DNA of 64,000 nt from Galaxea fascicularis (lineage: Eukaryota > Cnidaria > Anthozoa > Scleractinia > Euphylliidae): positions 14,814,740-14,878,739 of the forward strand of contig OX419335.1 in assembly GCA_948470475.1 (NCBI GenBank), in the 5' to 3' direction. The notes beneath the pieces are model-generated. The model saw only the letters and a list, made by a program, of their open reading frames with translations, was not told the origin of the DNA and did no database searches. The position numbers and the translations under genes were made by a program. Positions 59,101 through 64,000 of the stretch are shown here, piece by piece (the stretch's first letter is position 1; the number at the start of each line of letters is the position of its first letter).

Positions 59101-62100
59101 AATGCTAATAAGCAATCGCCTGAATTTATCATTATCAAAAAGATTATCAACTTTTACTATGAGCAGAATCAAAATAAGGCCACAAAGTAAACTGACAAAC
59201 AGCAAGATAGAACTTAGGAATGAACGAAAAGCGACGTGAAATTTGAAACAGTGGATGTAAACCTTTCCCTTCAACTGTTCAGAGCGGTGTTAGAAACGAT
59301 GTTTTGTTCTTTCATATTTCGTATCAGGACACCCAAGTCTTCGAGTTCATTGCGAAAGAAGGTTTGTGCCATTCGTGAAGGAAAGTTTCGTATTTTGGTG
59401 TAGGCGTATGAACGTATGTTGTTGTCTGTCATTATGTTTTGCTTGTCCGGGTCAGTATGGGCCATAGACTGTGGTGATTAAATGTCATCACAAACTGTCC
59501 TTCTCATAGTACTGTAACTATTTTTTGGAGTAGGCGGAGATGTGCCAAAAGTATCCAGGGAATCCAGCTATCGTGGTATAGTCAATACACTGTTTGTCTA
59601 TCAGAGTATCCGGGCTCCCTGCCCTTACTGATAGCCCTGTTCTTAGGACCACACTTGCCCGCTCGAGCGTGCCTCCCCAAGGCATGACATTACTTCTGAA
59701 TTTAAACCATTTACACTGTCGTTGTCTTAGCTGAAATGTATGGACAGTGTAACAGTCAATTCTCTCCTATTGAGTATCCCAACATAAAATACATTTAGCT
59801 CAGTATATGGTGAACACATCTCAAAAACTTTGTAAAGCAACTCCGCAAGGCTGGCAAAGGACGCAATAACTGAGTGTTAGTGTTTCTGTCTCACAGGAAG
59901 ACCAGGACAAATGTAACAGGATGGTGGAGCTTACCAACTCTCTCAAGGAGAGATACTTTGCTGCCTACAGGTACAAGTACATTTCTTAGTGAGAGTGCAG
60001 TTTGTTTTAAGGTCCTGGCAAACGAGGACACATTGTTGCCCGTTTGCCCGCGCGCGCAACATTTGTTGCGGACACAAATTTCGTGTCCGCAACAAATGTT
60101 TCCCAGTTTACGCAGTATGGAAGCACAAAATTCATTTTGTGTCCCGCGCTTTTGCGCGCCCAAGAAACATCATGAGCAACGATGTGTCCGCAACAATGTG
60201 TCCTCGTTTGCCAGGGCCTTTAAGATCAGTGTGGTACCGGTGCATTTCAGTGGAAATAGTTTCTTTATGGGCGTCACCGCGTGCCCTAAACGATACGTCA
60301 CATTACAATTGTCACACAAATGTTCACTGCCCAGTATTAGCGTTTGGAAATAGCAAGAGATGAATTCAGCTCCCAGTTATTTTGACTGTCGAAAGTCTTT
60401 CCCTTTCGTGGTTATCAGTTCATCAGATATAGATCAGAGCACTGGTGTCTGTCTTTAAGTCTGTTTTCGAAACGTATATTGAGTTGTAGCATCTCCATTT
60501 CTTCAGACTGAAATGACTTGGTTAGATAAACTAGTCGATCTAATGTAAGGCGAACTTGTTGATACATGTGTGATAAATCTTGTATTAACTTGGCTACAAT
60601 TAATTAACTTTTTGTACAGGTTGTGGAAAGATTGGATCTCCGTTCAATTCTTATCTTCGTTAGAAGCGACTTTGCTACACGGTGGCAAGACTACGTACTT
60701 GTTGTCAGTGACTGTAAGTCGTATTTCTTGTACTGATTTTTCTGTAGTAGGCAGCTAAGCCGGTATCGGTGTTAGCATAGTTCCGGAAAGTTCTAGGCAG
60801 TCTAGGTGCGCAGTAGCTGTGGGATCTGACAAATGGATGTTTTGGTGTACATTTGTTGTTGACGTTTATTTTGGTTCAGTCCTGCACAAACCGCAGGAGG
60901 TCAACTTGTTCAGCTTATGAGCTATCCGCCTGTATGCTACAGCTAGTCATGGACTGGCTGTATTAGGGAAGTAGTTGTGACTTTTTGAGGGGTCATCTTG
61001 AATCGTGGAGTGAAAGTGGTCAATAGACGGAGCGAATGCTTTTAAGTCGTTCAGTAATAAAAGGCGAACTTTGTTGTCACTGCGTCCTTCTCCTTTACTG
61101 GGGACACGAAACAGGCAGGCATACTCAAAACTCGGAGGGTGTTGAGTTGTCTTTTGTCGGGCGGTAACAGATTTCATATCTGTCTCAGTCTCCTATTTCA
61201 CACAACAAGGCGGCCTGGCTGTAGACCAATTCTGCTATGTATCTTGCAGGCCGGTACGGTTAGTAATACCTCTGATTTTCCGTTCAGTGAACAAGAACAA
61301 CATAGGTTATCGTTTGATATCTTGAAAGCGCATATTCTCTTGGTGTAAGCCGCACAGTGGGTTATTTGACCTTGTGACAAGCCATTGTGAAAACTGACCT
61401 CTCTACTAAGGGCATTTCTAACTTATCGAGGTATGTATTGAAGTTGCTGGGAGAGAGATGTTTCGCTTTGATGTATTAATTTTATACAATAGGTTACCAC
61501 TGTCCTAAATTACTGCCTTCTCGATATTCCCTTTTGCCGTATATTTAAGATAACGTAATTCGCTTTACTTTGCCTAGAACTGGGAAGAAATCAAGATCGA
61601 GGAAGAAACAGAGGAAGGAAAGAAAGTGGAATCCATTATTCGGGTACCAGCCCAGGTATTGTCATATGGTAATTGATAGTAAACTTGATTTCATGTTGCC
61701 TTTGGTTCTTTGGCCAACGCTAAACGACTGTCAGTTTTGCTCCTTTGTTAGTGATCGTGAAATATAACTGATTATAAAATGTTGGAAGAGTTACGCGCGC
61801 TGTGATTGGTCGAATCGAGTTCATTATATCCCGATAAAGCACGCGCTTACGTCACACGCGTGCACTGTTGAGCACGCTGCCTACGTCACAAGCTCATGCG
61901 CGAGCAAATAGGTATGAAAGCTCGCTTAAATCTCCGGGACATTTTCTAAAAGAAATAAAAAACTTGTTCCTCGTACATTGTTGAGTTATATAAGCACTTG
62001 GGAATTTTTGAGAACACTCGAGAAGTGCAAGAAGCACTCGCCTTCGGCTCGTGCTTCTCTAGGCACTTCTCTCATGTTCTTAAAAATTCCCGCGTGCTTA

Positions 62101-62283
62101 TATAACTCAACAATGCACTTGGCGCGTTTTTTATTACTTTAATAAATGATAGTTAGCGATTGGGATTCGTTTTCCTATTCTGAACTGTTTTTTATTATGG
62201 TGGCAGGTTTCATCCCATGTGACATCGTTGCTATTCAGTCTTTGCCAAGAGCTCAACAGAACTGGAGCCCATGCTGTTGACAG
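31259..62283 (+). CDS. COG1: Conserved oligomeric Golgi complex subunit 1 (COG1), 3' end beyond window
   Basis: COG1 is a subunit of the eight-subunit tether for intra-Golgi retrograde vesicles. Exons: 31259-31343, 31433-31514, 31591-31635, 35158-35224, 44342-44445, 44837-44909, 48673-48792, 49274-49339, 49825-49866, 50044-50167, 51214-51318, ~51324-51491, 51740-51811, 53365-53446, 54064-54169, 55250-55375, 57178-57419, 57536-57781, 58272-58388, 58938-59045, 59897-59970, 60620-60713, 61578-61655, 62207-62283. Family blocks: MAASPRSPKSPKTP start; DALFSSHTIEEIRTVEHKTR, then IERKKQDLRLMVGERYRDLI and DAADTVTEMKTCA (N-terminal signature); ESLCSILLLEETSPRQ; YIGTLKGLASIRDAVWDLL; LCHTFNEQCPHIK; LLFSLCQELNRTGAHA. 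About 834 of roughly 980 residues are present. Two anomalies: a frame break at about 51318 and a phase mismatch between the 59045 and 59897 exons. Confidence 0.93.
31712..31744 (+). repeat. (TAG)n microsatellite
   Basis: About eleven GTA/TAG triplets in COG1 intron 3. Confidence 0.85.
32037..32190. mobile_element. Hairpin MITE with CTTCG apex
   Basis: About 65-bp arms beginning TTGACCAAGC and ending GCTTGGTCAA are inverted copies, with long perfect stretches such as AAGAACTTGGCCAATATCCA. The apex reads CTCGACTTCGTCTCGG. A GATTGGCTACCC motif lies upstream (about 31927). Similar apices occur in hairpins at about 55000 and 62050. Confidence 0.7.
32392..32471 (+). repeat. SINE head, split from its tail by an insertion
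   Basis: GAGGCAGGATGGCCGAGTGG (A box) and CCGGGTTCAAATCCCG (B box) are a type-II (Leu/Ser-like) tRNA-derived head, the same family as 50697-51015. The sequence breaks at CCACTA and the matching tail resumes at 34374. Confidence 0.72.
32472..32734. mobile_element. Left MITE copy (263 bp)
   Basis: TIRs CAACGAGTTGCAAAA and TTTTGCAACTGGTTG extend, imperfectly, to TTGAGACA/TGTCTCAA. A central CCCTCCCCCT tract pairs with an AGGGAGGGGG tract. Confidence 0.75.
34111..34371. mobile_element. Right MITE copy (261 bp)
   Basis: It is the same as the left copy and in the same orientation, differing by two bases missing in the G-rich tract. The near-identity implies recent duplication or homogenisation. 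Confidence 0.75.
34374..34440 (+). repeat. SINE tail segment, displaced
   Basis: GTTATTCTGGAAAAGTGCCT and TGATTCAACTCCTTGGTC match the body of the SINE at 50775-50818 and continue the head at 32392-32471. Confidence 0.65.
34535..34690. repeat. Diverged hairpin repeat
   Basis: ATGTTGTGGTTTAAAATTTT at the left and AAAATTTTAAACC...AAACCACAAG at the right are inverted and related to the sharper hairpin at 52529-52653. The arms are eroded. Confidence 0.5.
35253..36472. mobile_element. 1220-bp fold-back element with perfect 8-bp TSD
   Basis: Arms 35253-35848 and 35877-36472 (596 bp each) are inverted copies. In the stretches I compared by eye there is one mismatch (G/A beside an A-run, near 36038). 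The loop is 28 bases (35849-35876). Ends are CACAGGCGCC and GGCGCCTGTG, and GTCTTACC is duplicated exactly at 35245-35252 and 36473-36480. It sits 28 bp after COG1 exon 4. The mirrored 119-codon frames in the arms are a by-product of symmetry and have no recognised product. An 8-bp TSD with fold-back structure is known for hAT/P-like non-autonomous elements and for foldback elements in echinoderms. Confidence 0.88.
37195..37238 (+). ncRNA. Candidate type-I hammerhead ribozyme (Penelope-like element remnant)
   Basis: The order of parts fits a hammerhead open at stem I: TTAGGCCC, core CTGATGA (37203-37209), stem II GGC-AGAA-GCC (37211-37220), core GAAA (37221-37224), a very short TGCGTT, then GGGTCTAA. 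The outer strands pair over 8 bp (one G-U). Hammerheads with minimal stem III are known from Penelope-like retroelements. AATAAAG and an A/T-rich tail follow. Cleavage would fall before GGG at 37231. Confidence 0.5.
37294..38587. mobile_element. 1.3-kb TIR element, no transposase
   Basis: GTGACCCTCCATGGGAAAAC, continuing to GTGAATAAGGTGAATGCAC, pairs with the inverse sequence ending at 38587 (GTGCGTTCACCTTATTCAC...GGGTCAC). The inverted match is about 45 bp with a few differences. Inside are repeats of AACACGTTAG/GTGTTGACTT type and a 91-codon minus frame of unknown nature. Confidence 0.65.
38590..38674 (+). repeat. Left arm of a palindrome split by a gypsy element
   Basis: CTAGTTATGCAATGC, CGTATACC, GGAATATCCCAC and CGTATACACAC are each found inverted at 43430-43537. 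The gypsy element between them inserted close to the former apex. Confidence 0.55.
38675..38796 (-). repeat. 3' LTR of minus-strand gypsy
   Basis: On the plus strand it runs TGTCGAGAGTTTAC... to ...CAGTCATGCCA, matching 43304-43429 with small differences including a 4-base gap after AACACTTCT. Confidence 0.82.
39091..39966 (-). pseudogene. gypsy integrase remnant
   Basis: The frame starting 39966 begins with an RNase H scrap (AYFDPQEEHELHVDECPMGL) and jumps straight into integrase (RQRVVEIADKGHQG, then CIYCQ of the zinc domain, then VSVDFYG with the first Asp). Most of RNase H and the integrase N-terminus are therefore deleted. Further on are SDNGPPF (second Asp) and GWPEANGDVDRCMQ, where Asp replaces the usual catalytic Glu. 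Confidence 0.78.
39970..40892 (-). pseudogene. gypsy reverse transcriptase remnant
   Basis: KEIQHLLDQDIIEKVNEPM, LNVDMRLANQAI, TVFSHLGMSRGYHQLEL and YRYKRLNYGTRSATEIFQ are RT blocks. The first catalytic Asp (before MSRG) is Gly. After a stop and frameshift, ISDDIIVHADLE (about 40240-40290) supplies the second catalytic motif. Confidence 0.82.
41101..41337 (-). pseudogene. gypsy aspartic protease remnant
   Basis: VPVDGASITVLLDSGTTVSA contains the LLDSG catalytic motif at about 41165-41180. The frame before it is acidic and serine-rich (SDTSSESSDE), a gag-protease linker. Confidence 0.75.
41340..43263 (-). pseudogene. gypsy gag with two zinc knuckles, interrupted
   Basis: Start codon at 43263 (MAINIGYKQFPEFNIHKDPE). 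A frameshift lies near 42900-42950. The first cysteine-rich knuckle (CFNCGKQWLHQGGPRKCPA) is at about 42620-42690. The second (CTRCWKRNHFANSC, exact CX2CX4HX4C) is at about 41360-41403, on the far side of the 1152-bp TTAA element. It was therefore one gag before the insertion. Confidence 0.78.
41440..42591. mobile_element. TTAA-flanked DNA element rich in CCCAA/TTGGG
   Basis: Ends are TTCCCAAAG and CTTGGGAA-type inverts, bordered by TTAA at 41436-41439 and 42592-42595. TTAA duplication is typical of piggyBac- and Kolobok-like transposons. Within about 300 bp of each end, CCCAA, TTGGG and TGGGAATT motifs recur dozens of times in both orientations. No transposase frame. Confidence 0.75.
43304..43429 (-). 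repeat. 5' LTR of minus-strand gypsy
   Basis: On the plus strand it runs TGTCGAGAGTTTACAGTG... to ...CAGTCACGCCA. It matches 38675-38796. The primer-binding region lies at 43280-43301. Confidence 0.82.
43430..43740. repeat. Right arm of split palindrome and adjoining repeat
   Basis: AGTGTGTATGC, GAGTGGGATATTC, GGTATACCAC and TTGCATAACTA are the inverses of motifs at 38590-38674. The following 200 bases contain paired TGATGGGAAGGTT motifs (43574, 43617) and ATGGTATAAATG. No gene. Confidence 0.5.
45060..45480 (+). repeat. SINE-containing repeat unit, copy 1
   Basis: The segment matches 47360-48005 in scattered blocks: TTTTTGAAGAG, ATCAACTACATTGCAATCA, GACTGCCATGCC, TTGTAAAATTGT, GATGTCTGAGT and TTCTTGCAGCTCT. 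The block at about 45370-45460 has a tRNA-like A box (AGTAGCGCAAGTGATAAGTG) and B box (CAATCAAATCTCAG). Confidence 0.6.
45481..45749. mobile_element. MITE related to the 32472/34111 family
   Basis: Termini CAATGGGCGACAAAAGTGG and its inverse share the inner TTGAGACA/TGTCTCAA and the CCCCCTCCCTCCCCCTTTTC tract with the MITEs at 32472 and 34111. It interrupts the repeat copied intact at about 48000-48050 (GCAGCTCTAGCCGAGC). The insertion point is the CTAG there. Confidence 0.65.
46066..46140 (+). repeat. tRNA-like SINE head
   Basis: GGCTTGGCCGAAGGTATG and GCCCGGGTTCAAATCCTGGC (strong B box) fit a tRNA-derived head. It is followed by a T-rich stretch. It cannot fold as a normal tRNA. Confidence 0.5.
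46285..46356 (+). repeat. 5S-rRNA-derived sequence (SINE3-type or pseudogene)
   Basis: GAAGTTAAGCCCTGTTGGCC, TACTTGGATGGGTGGCCGCCT and ATACCTGGTGTTGTTGAC match the 3' two-thirds of eukaryotic 5S rRNA, including the internal-control (box C) region. The 5' third is not recognisable. A T-rich stretch and no terminator suggest a SINE3-like retroposon or truncated pseudogene rather than a working 5S gene. Confidence 0.7.
47360..48060 (+). repeat. SINE-containing repeat unit, copy 2
   Basis: It is the same family as 45060-45480 plus 45750-45800, but not interrupted. The tRNA-like part is at about 47895-47985 (GAGTGGCACAAGTGATAAATG; GATCAAATCTCAG). It ends in AATAAAAAAAAATG. Confidence 0.6.
49468..49535. 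repeat. Short perfect hairpin repeat
   Basis: AGGTCAGGTATATAAATGCA, continuing into ACATGGTTGTAA, is followed by its inverse ending TACCTGACCT. Arms are about 31 bp with few mismatches and almost no loop. It lies in COG1 intron 8. Confidence 0.65.
50697..51015 (+). repeat. Intact tRNA-derived SINE
   Basis: The head AGGAGGCAGGATGGTCGAGTGG (A box), then AAGTTTAAATCCTGC (B box), resembles a long-arm (Leu/Ser-type) tRNA. The body contains GGTGTTGTTCTGGGTAAGTG. The 3' end is a (TTA)n run. It is the unbroken counterpart of the SINE split at 32471/34374. Confidence 0.75.
52529..52653. mobile_element. 125-bp hairpin MITE
   Basis: TGTTGTGGTTCAATTTTATC and TTGGTTCAAATTTTATTTTT are followed after a 27-base loop by their inverses, with about 49-bp arms and two or three differences. 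It lies in COG1 intron 13. Confidence 0.72.
54965..55105. mobile_element. Hairpin MITE with CTTCG apex
   Basis: GGTTGGGAGAATTC, CGACAATTATGCAAACCC and the inverses are separated by the apex TCGACTTCGTCTCG. A GGATTGGTCGAGAGG motif lies about 380 bp upstream (54592). It lies just upstream of COG1 exon 16. Confidence 0.68.
55415..56500. mobile_element. Element with ACCCTGTTTAGGACA repeats, carrying a TTGAACG MITE
   Basis: G-run GGGGGGGGGGTACTTGACCC lies at the left. CCTGTTTAGGAC motifs repeat near 55484, 55540, 56420 and 56445, in matching orientation, at both ends. Inside, 55905-56075 has inverted TTGAACG motifs (TTGAATAGTGTATCAT against ACGTTGAACCGTGTATCAT), probably a nested MITE. Outer boundaries are uncertain. 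Confidence 0.45.
60011..60218. mobile_element. 208-bp MITE with TTTAA duplication
   Basis: GGTCCTGGCAAACGAGGACA, continuing to CATTGTTG, pairs with its inverse at the right end (one difference in about 28). TTTAA flanks both sides (60006-60010, 60219-60223). The middle has a second inverted pair, GTTGCGGACAC/GTGTCCGCAAC. It lies in COG1 intron 21. Confidence 0.78.
61975..62122. mobile_element. Hairpin MITE with CCTTCGG apex
   Basis: CATTGTTGAGTTATATAAGC, then GGGAATTTTTGAGAACA and GAGAAGTGC, are followed by inverses about the apex CTCGCCTTCGGCTCG. A GTGATTGGTCGAATCGAG motif lies about 180 bp upstream (61800). It lies just upstream of COG1 exon 24. Confidence 0.7.
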
Positions 62284-62417
62284 GTATCTGGTTAAGGTAG
62301 CTTGTACCAGTTTCCTCGCGTGGGGTAGGGAGTGGGGGGTGGGGTGGGAATTCTAGCCCCAAGCGCGCGCGTCATATCATACGCGCGAGATTTAAAGTAC
62401 GGGAAAAACAAACAAAT

Positions 62418-64000
62418 ATGGCGGCGCGCGGCTTTCTTCGTGCAAAGTTACTTTTGTCCTGTTTTAAAAGAAATTCTCGTGTTTCCAAAAGTGTATCTAC
62501 TCGATCAACTTTAATTCATTCAGTTTACATCAGAAAATTTCTCTCTGGAGGTCAATACTCAAGTCTTAAAGTCAAACTGTCCATCGGCGCTGTTATCGAT
62601 CGTGTTGGGCACCGAGAGGGAAGGACGTTGAAAAGTAGTTGTGAAATAGGAGAAGTAGACTATTACTTCACTTCAACTCGCTCTATCTACTTGGCCGCAT
62701 TTCTCGGCTTATATATTTTCTACTCCACGGCCACTGCGTATGCAGGTGGCAGTGACAGCGAAAAAGAAAATTGCAACAAGTCTCTTCGACATAAAAGTCG
62801 CTTTGCGTCCACAAGACGCGTTAGCAATCTCAAAAGTATGGCGATAGCAAGAAAAGCAATAATCCGACACAACGAATATCAAGGTGAAGACGAAAATGAA
62901 CCTCCCAGGAAAGTAGGGACAAGGTGAAACCAGGTATGTTACTTTTGCAGTAAACACTGCCACAACATTAGCTGCTACAAATTACTTCGTTTGGCTATAA
63001 CGCCCACCTCACGCCCCTTTTGACCTGAACAATTATTTGACAATTACAGCAAACTAGACACAAAGTGGATATGTGCGGTACCAGAATGATTGACCTACAA
63101 GTTCTCAGAAATGACCTGAAATCTTGCTCAAGTTGTCAGGCAGGTGAGTCTCTGGGCCAAGGAGGTGGTTTACATGTACACCTTCAAACAGTTATTTTAT
63201 TGAAGCATTTTTCAAAGGTATACAACAATTTTACATGGTTTACAATGACACAACCATTTACTAGTGCACAGATAAATAATGTAAGTACATCTAACATCTC
63301 TTGCACACTATCACAGCATAACATGTATTAATACTTTGAAGTGGCATTCATTACAATACATAATCTGTCAAAGTTGAAAATAATTTTTCTTGTCTAACAC
63401 ATGGACCAAGAAACAGGTTATTCACTCTACACTGTAAATGACTGTTTTGTTATTGGTCCCACAGGTCCATTGTCCCTTGTAAACATCACTGAAGAAAAAC
63501 AGAATGGTCTTAGCAGTACCTTCAGCATTAAGTGTATGTTCTGAGGACACCTACACGAAGTAAAATCTTCTGGAGAACACAGGACTGGAAGCTGTGGTCC
63601 TCTTGTGATATCAACACTAGGGTAGCTTTAGGATCCCTACATGCTGGTATTGGAAATACACATCTGAATAACTTACTTTCAACACTTAACATACCAACCA
63701 TAAATCATCGCCTGTTTAAACGAAGAGAAAGGGAAACTGGGAATGCTGTAGAGAAAGTTGTCAAATTAATTTGCATTTAGAAAAAAACAATAGCCGAGAA
63801 TTCTTCTGGTCCAACTGCAGATGCTCTTGTGGGAATTGAAGTCTCATATGATATGGGCTGGCAGAAAAAGGGAAGGGGGCACAATTCTTCAACTGGTCAT
63901 GGGGCTGCCATGGGGCTTGCTACTGGAAAGGTTGTCAGTTATTCCACCAGATGCAAGTCATGTCGGGTATGTAGCCACAACAAATTAACTGGGAGAGAAA
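62418..64000 (+). pseudogene. Mutator-like transposase pseudogene, runs off the window
   Basis: The first frame (62418-62927) starts MAARGFLRAKLLLSCF, has one hydrophobic segment (YLAAFLGLYIFYS), then a basic stretch (LKSMAIARKAIIRHNEY). Splice-like borders connect about 62909 (AAG/GT) to 63053 and 63143 (GCAG/GTGAGT) to about 63467. The downstream frames have GTRMIDLQVLRNDLKSC, GPLSLVNITEEKQNGLSS and ALGSLHAGIGNTHLNNLLS, then DMGWQKKGRGHNSSTGHG and GLATGKVVSYSTRCKSC, the Mutator-like transposase pattern. A TGA at about 63541 and frame breaks at about 63600 and 63780 make it a pseudogene. Whether the N-terminal frame belongs to it is uncertain. It is nested in the COG1 intron after exon 24. 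Confidence 0.68.

Noticed and set aside
59874..60363. 159- and 124-codon frames near 60000
   Set aside because: They run through the COG1 exon 21 region in the wrong frame and through the 208-bp MITE. Openness is due to the GC-rich inverted repeat.
1..64000. CRISPR array, bacterial operon or prophage
   Set aside because: No regularly spaced short repeats, ribosome-binding-site-led gene series or phage genes are present. Gene structure is eukaryotic throughout.

Overview
The window is animal nuclear DNA, most likely from a cnidarian and probably a stony coral or close relative. This is inferred from intron-rich, intron-phase-consistent genes of ordinary metazoan type, an AT-rich background, and very dense, mostly decayed transposable elements. 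No bacterial-style operons, rRNA operon or CRISPR array are present.

Two host genes could be assembled exon by exon, and together they span about 48 kb. HAX1 (minus strand, 31095 down to 14011) has eight exons that join in phase into a 296-residue HCLS1-associated protein X-1. COG1 (plus strand, from 31259, running past the right edge) encodes conserved oligomeric Golgi complex subunit 1. Twenty-four exons were placed and join in phase except at two points: a likely frameshift near 51318, and a phase mismatch between the exons ending at 59045 and starting at 59897. The two genes are head-to-head, with start codons 163 bp apart, and the gap carries an ATF/CREB-like site. They therefore very likely share a bidirectional promoter.

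Layout. 1-270: unassigned, with a fossil retroelement leader. 273-11071: a decayed Ty3/gypsy-type LTR retrotransposon with very short LTRs, split by a DNA element in gag, a SINE-like piece before the reverse transcriptase, and a PHD-finger-bearing LINE that itself holds at least four more insertions. 11.1-14.0 kb: intergenic, with two clean TIR elements. 14.0-31.1 kb: HAX1, whose introns hold a 130-140 bp tandem repeat, a 0.9 kb palindrome, an OTU-protease-like remnant, a LINE 3' end, a mariner-type MITE, an AT-rich TIR element, a tyrosine recombinase remnant, a SINE and a HIRAN-like ORF. 31.26-62.3 kb: COG1 exons. Its introns hold a composite MITE transposon, a 1.2 kb fold-back element with a perfect 8-bp target duplication, a hammerhead-ribozyme-like motif, a second gypsy element (minus strand) carrying a TTAA-flanked DNA element, a 5S-rRNA-derived fragment, several SINEs and a family of hairpin MITEs. 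62.4-64.0 kb: a Mutator-like transposase pseudogene inside a COG1 intron.

The region is best read as a conserved divergent gene pair (mitochondrial/anti-apoptotic HAX1 and the Golgi-tethering subunit COG1) whose introns have been inflated by repeated, often nested, transposon insertions. In several cases the original empty site or reading frame can be recovered from the sequence.
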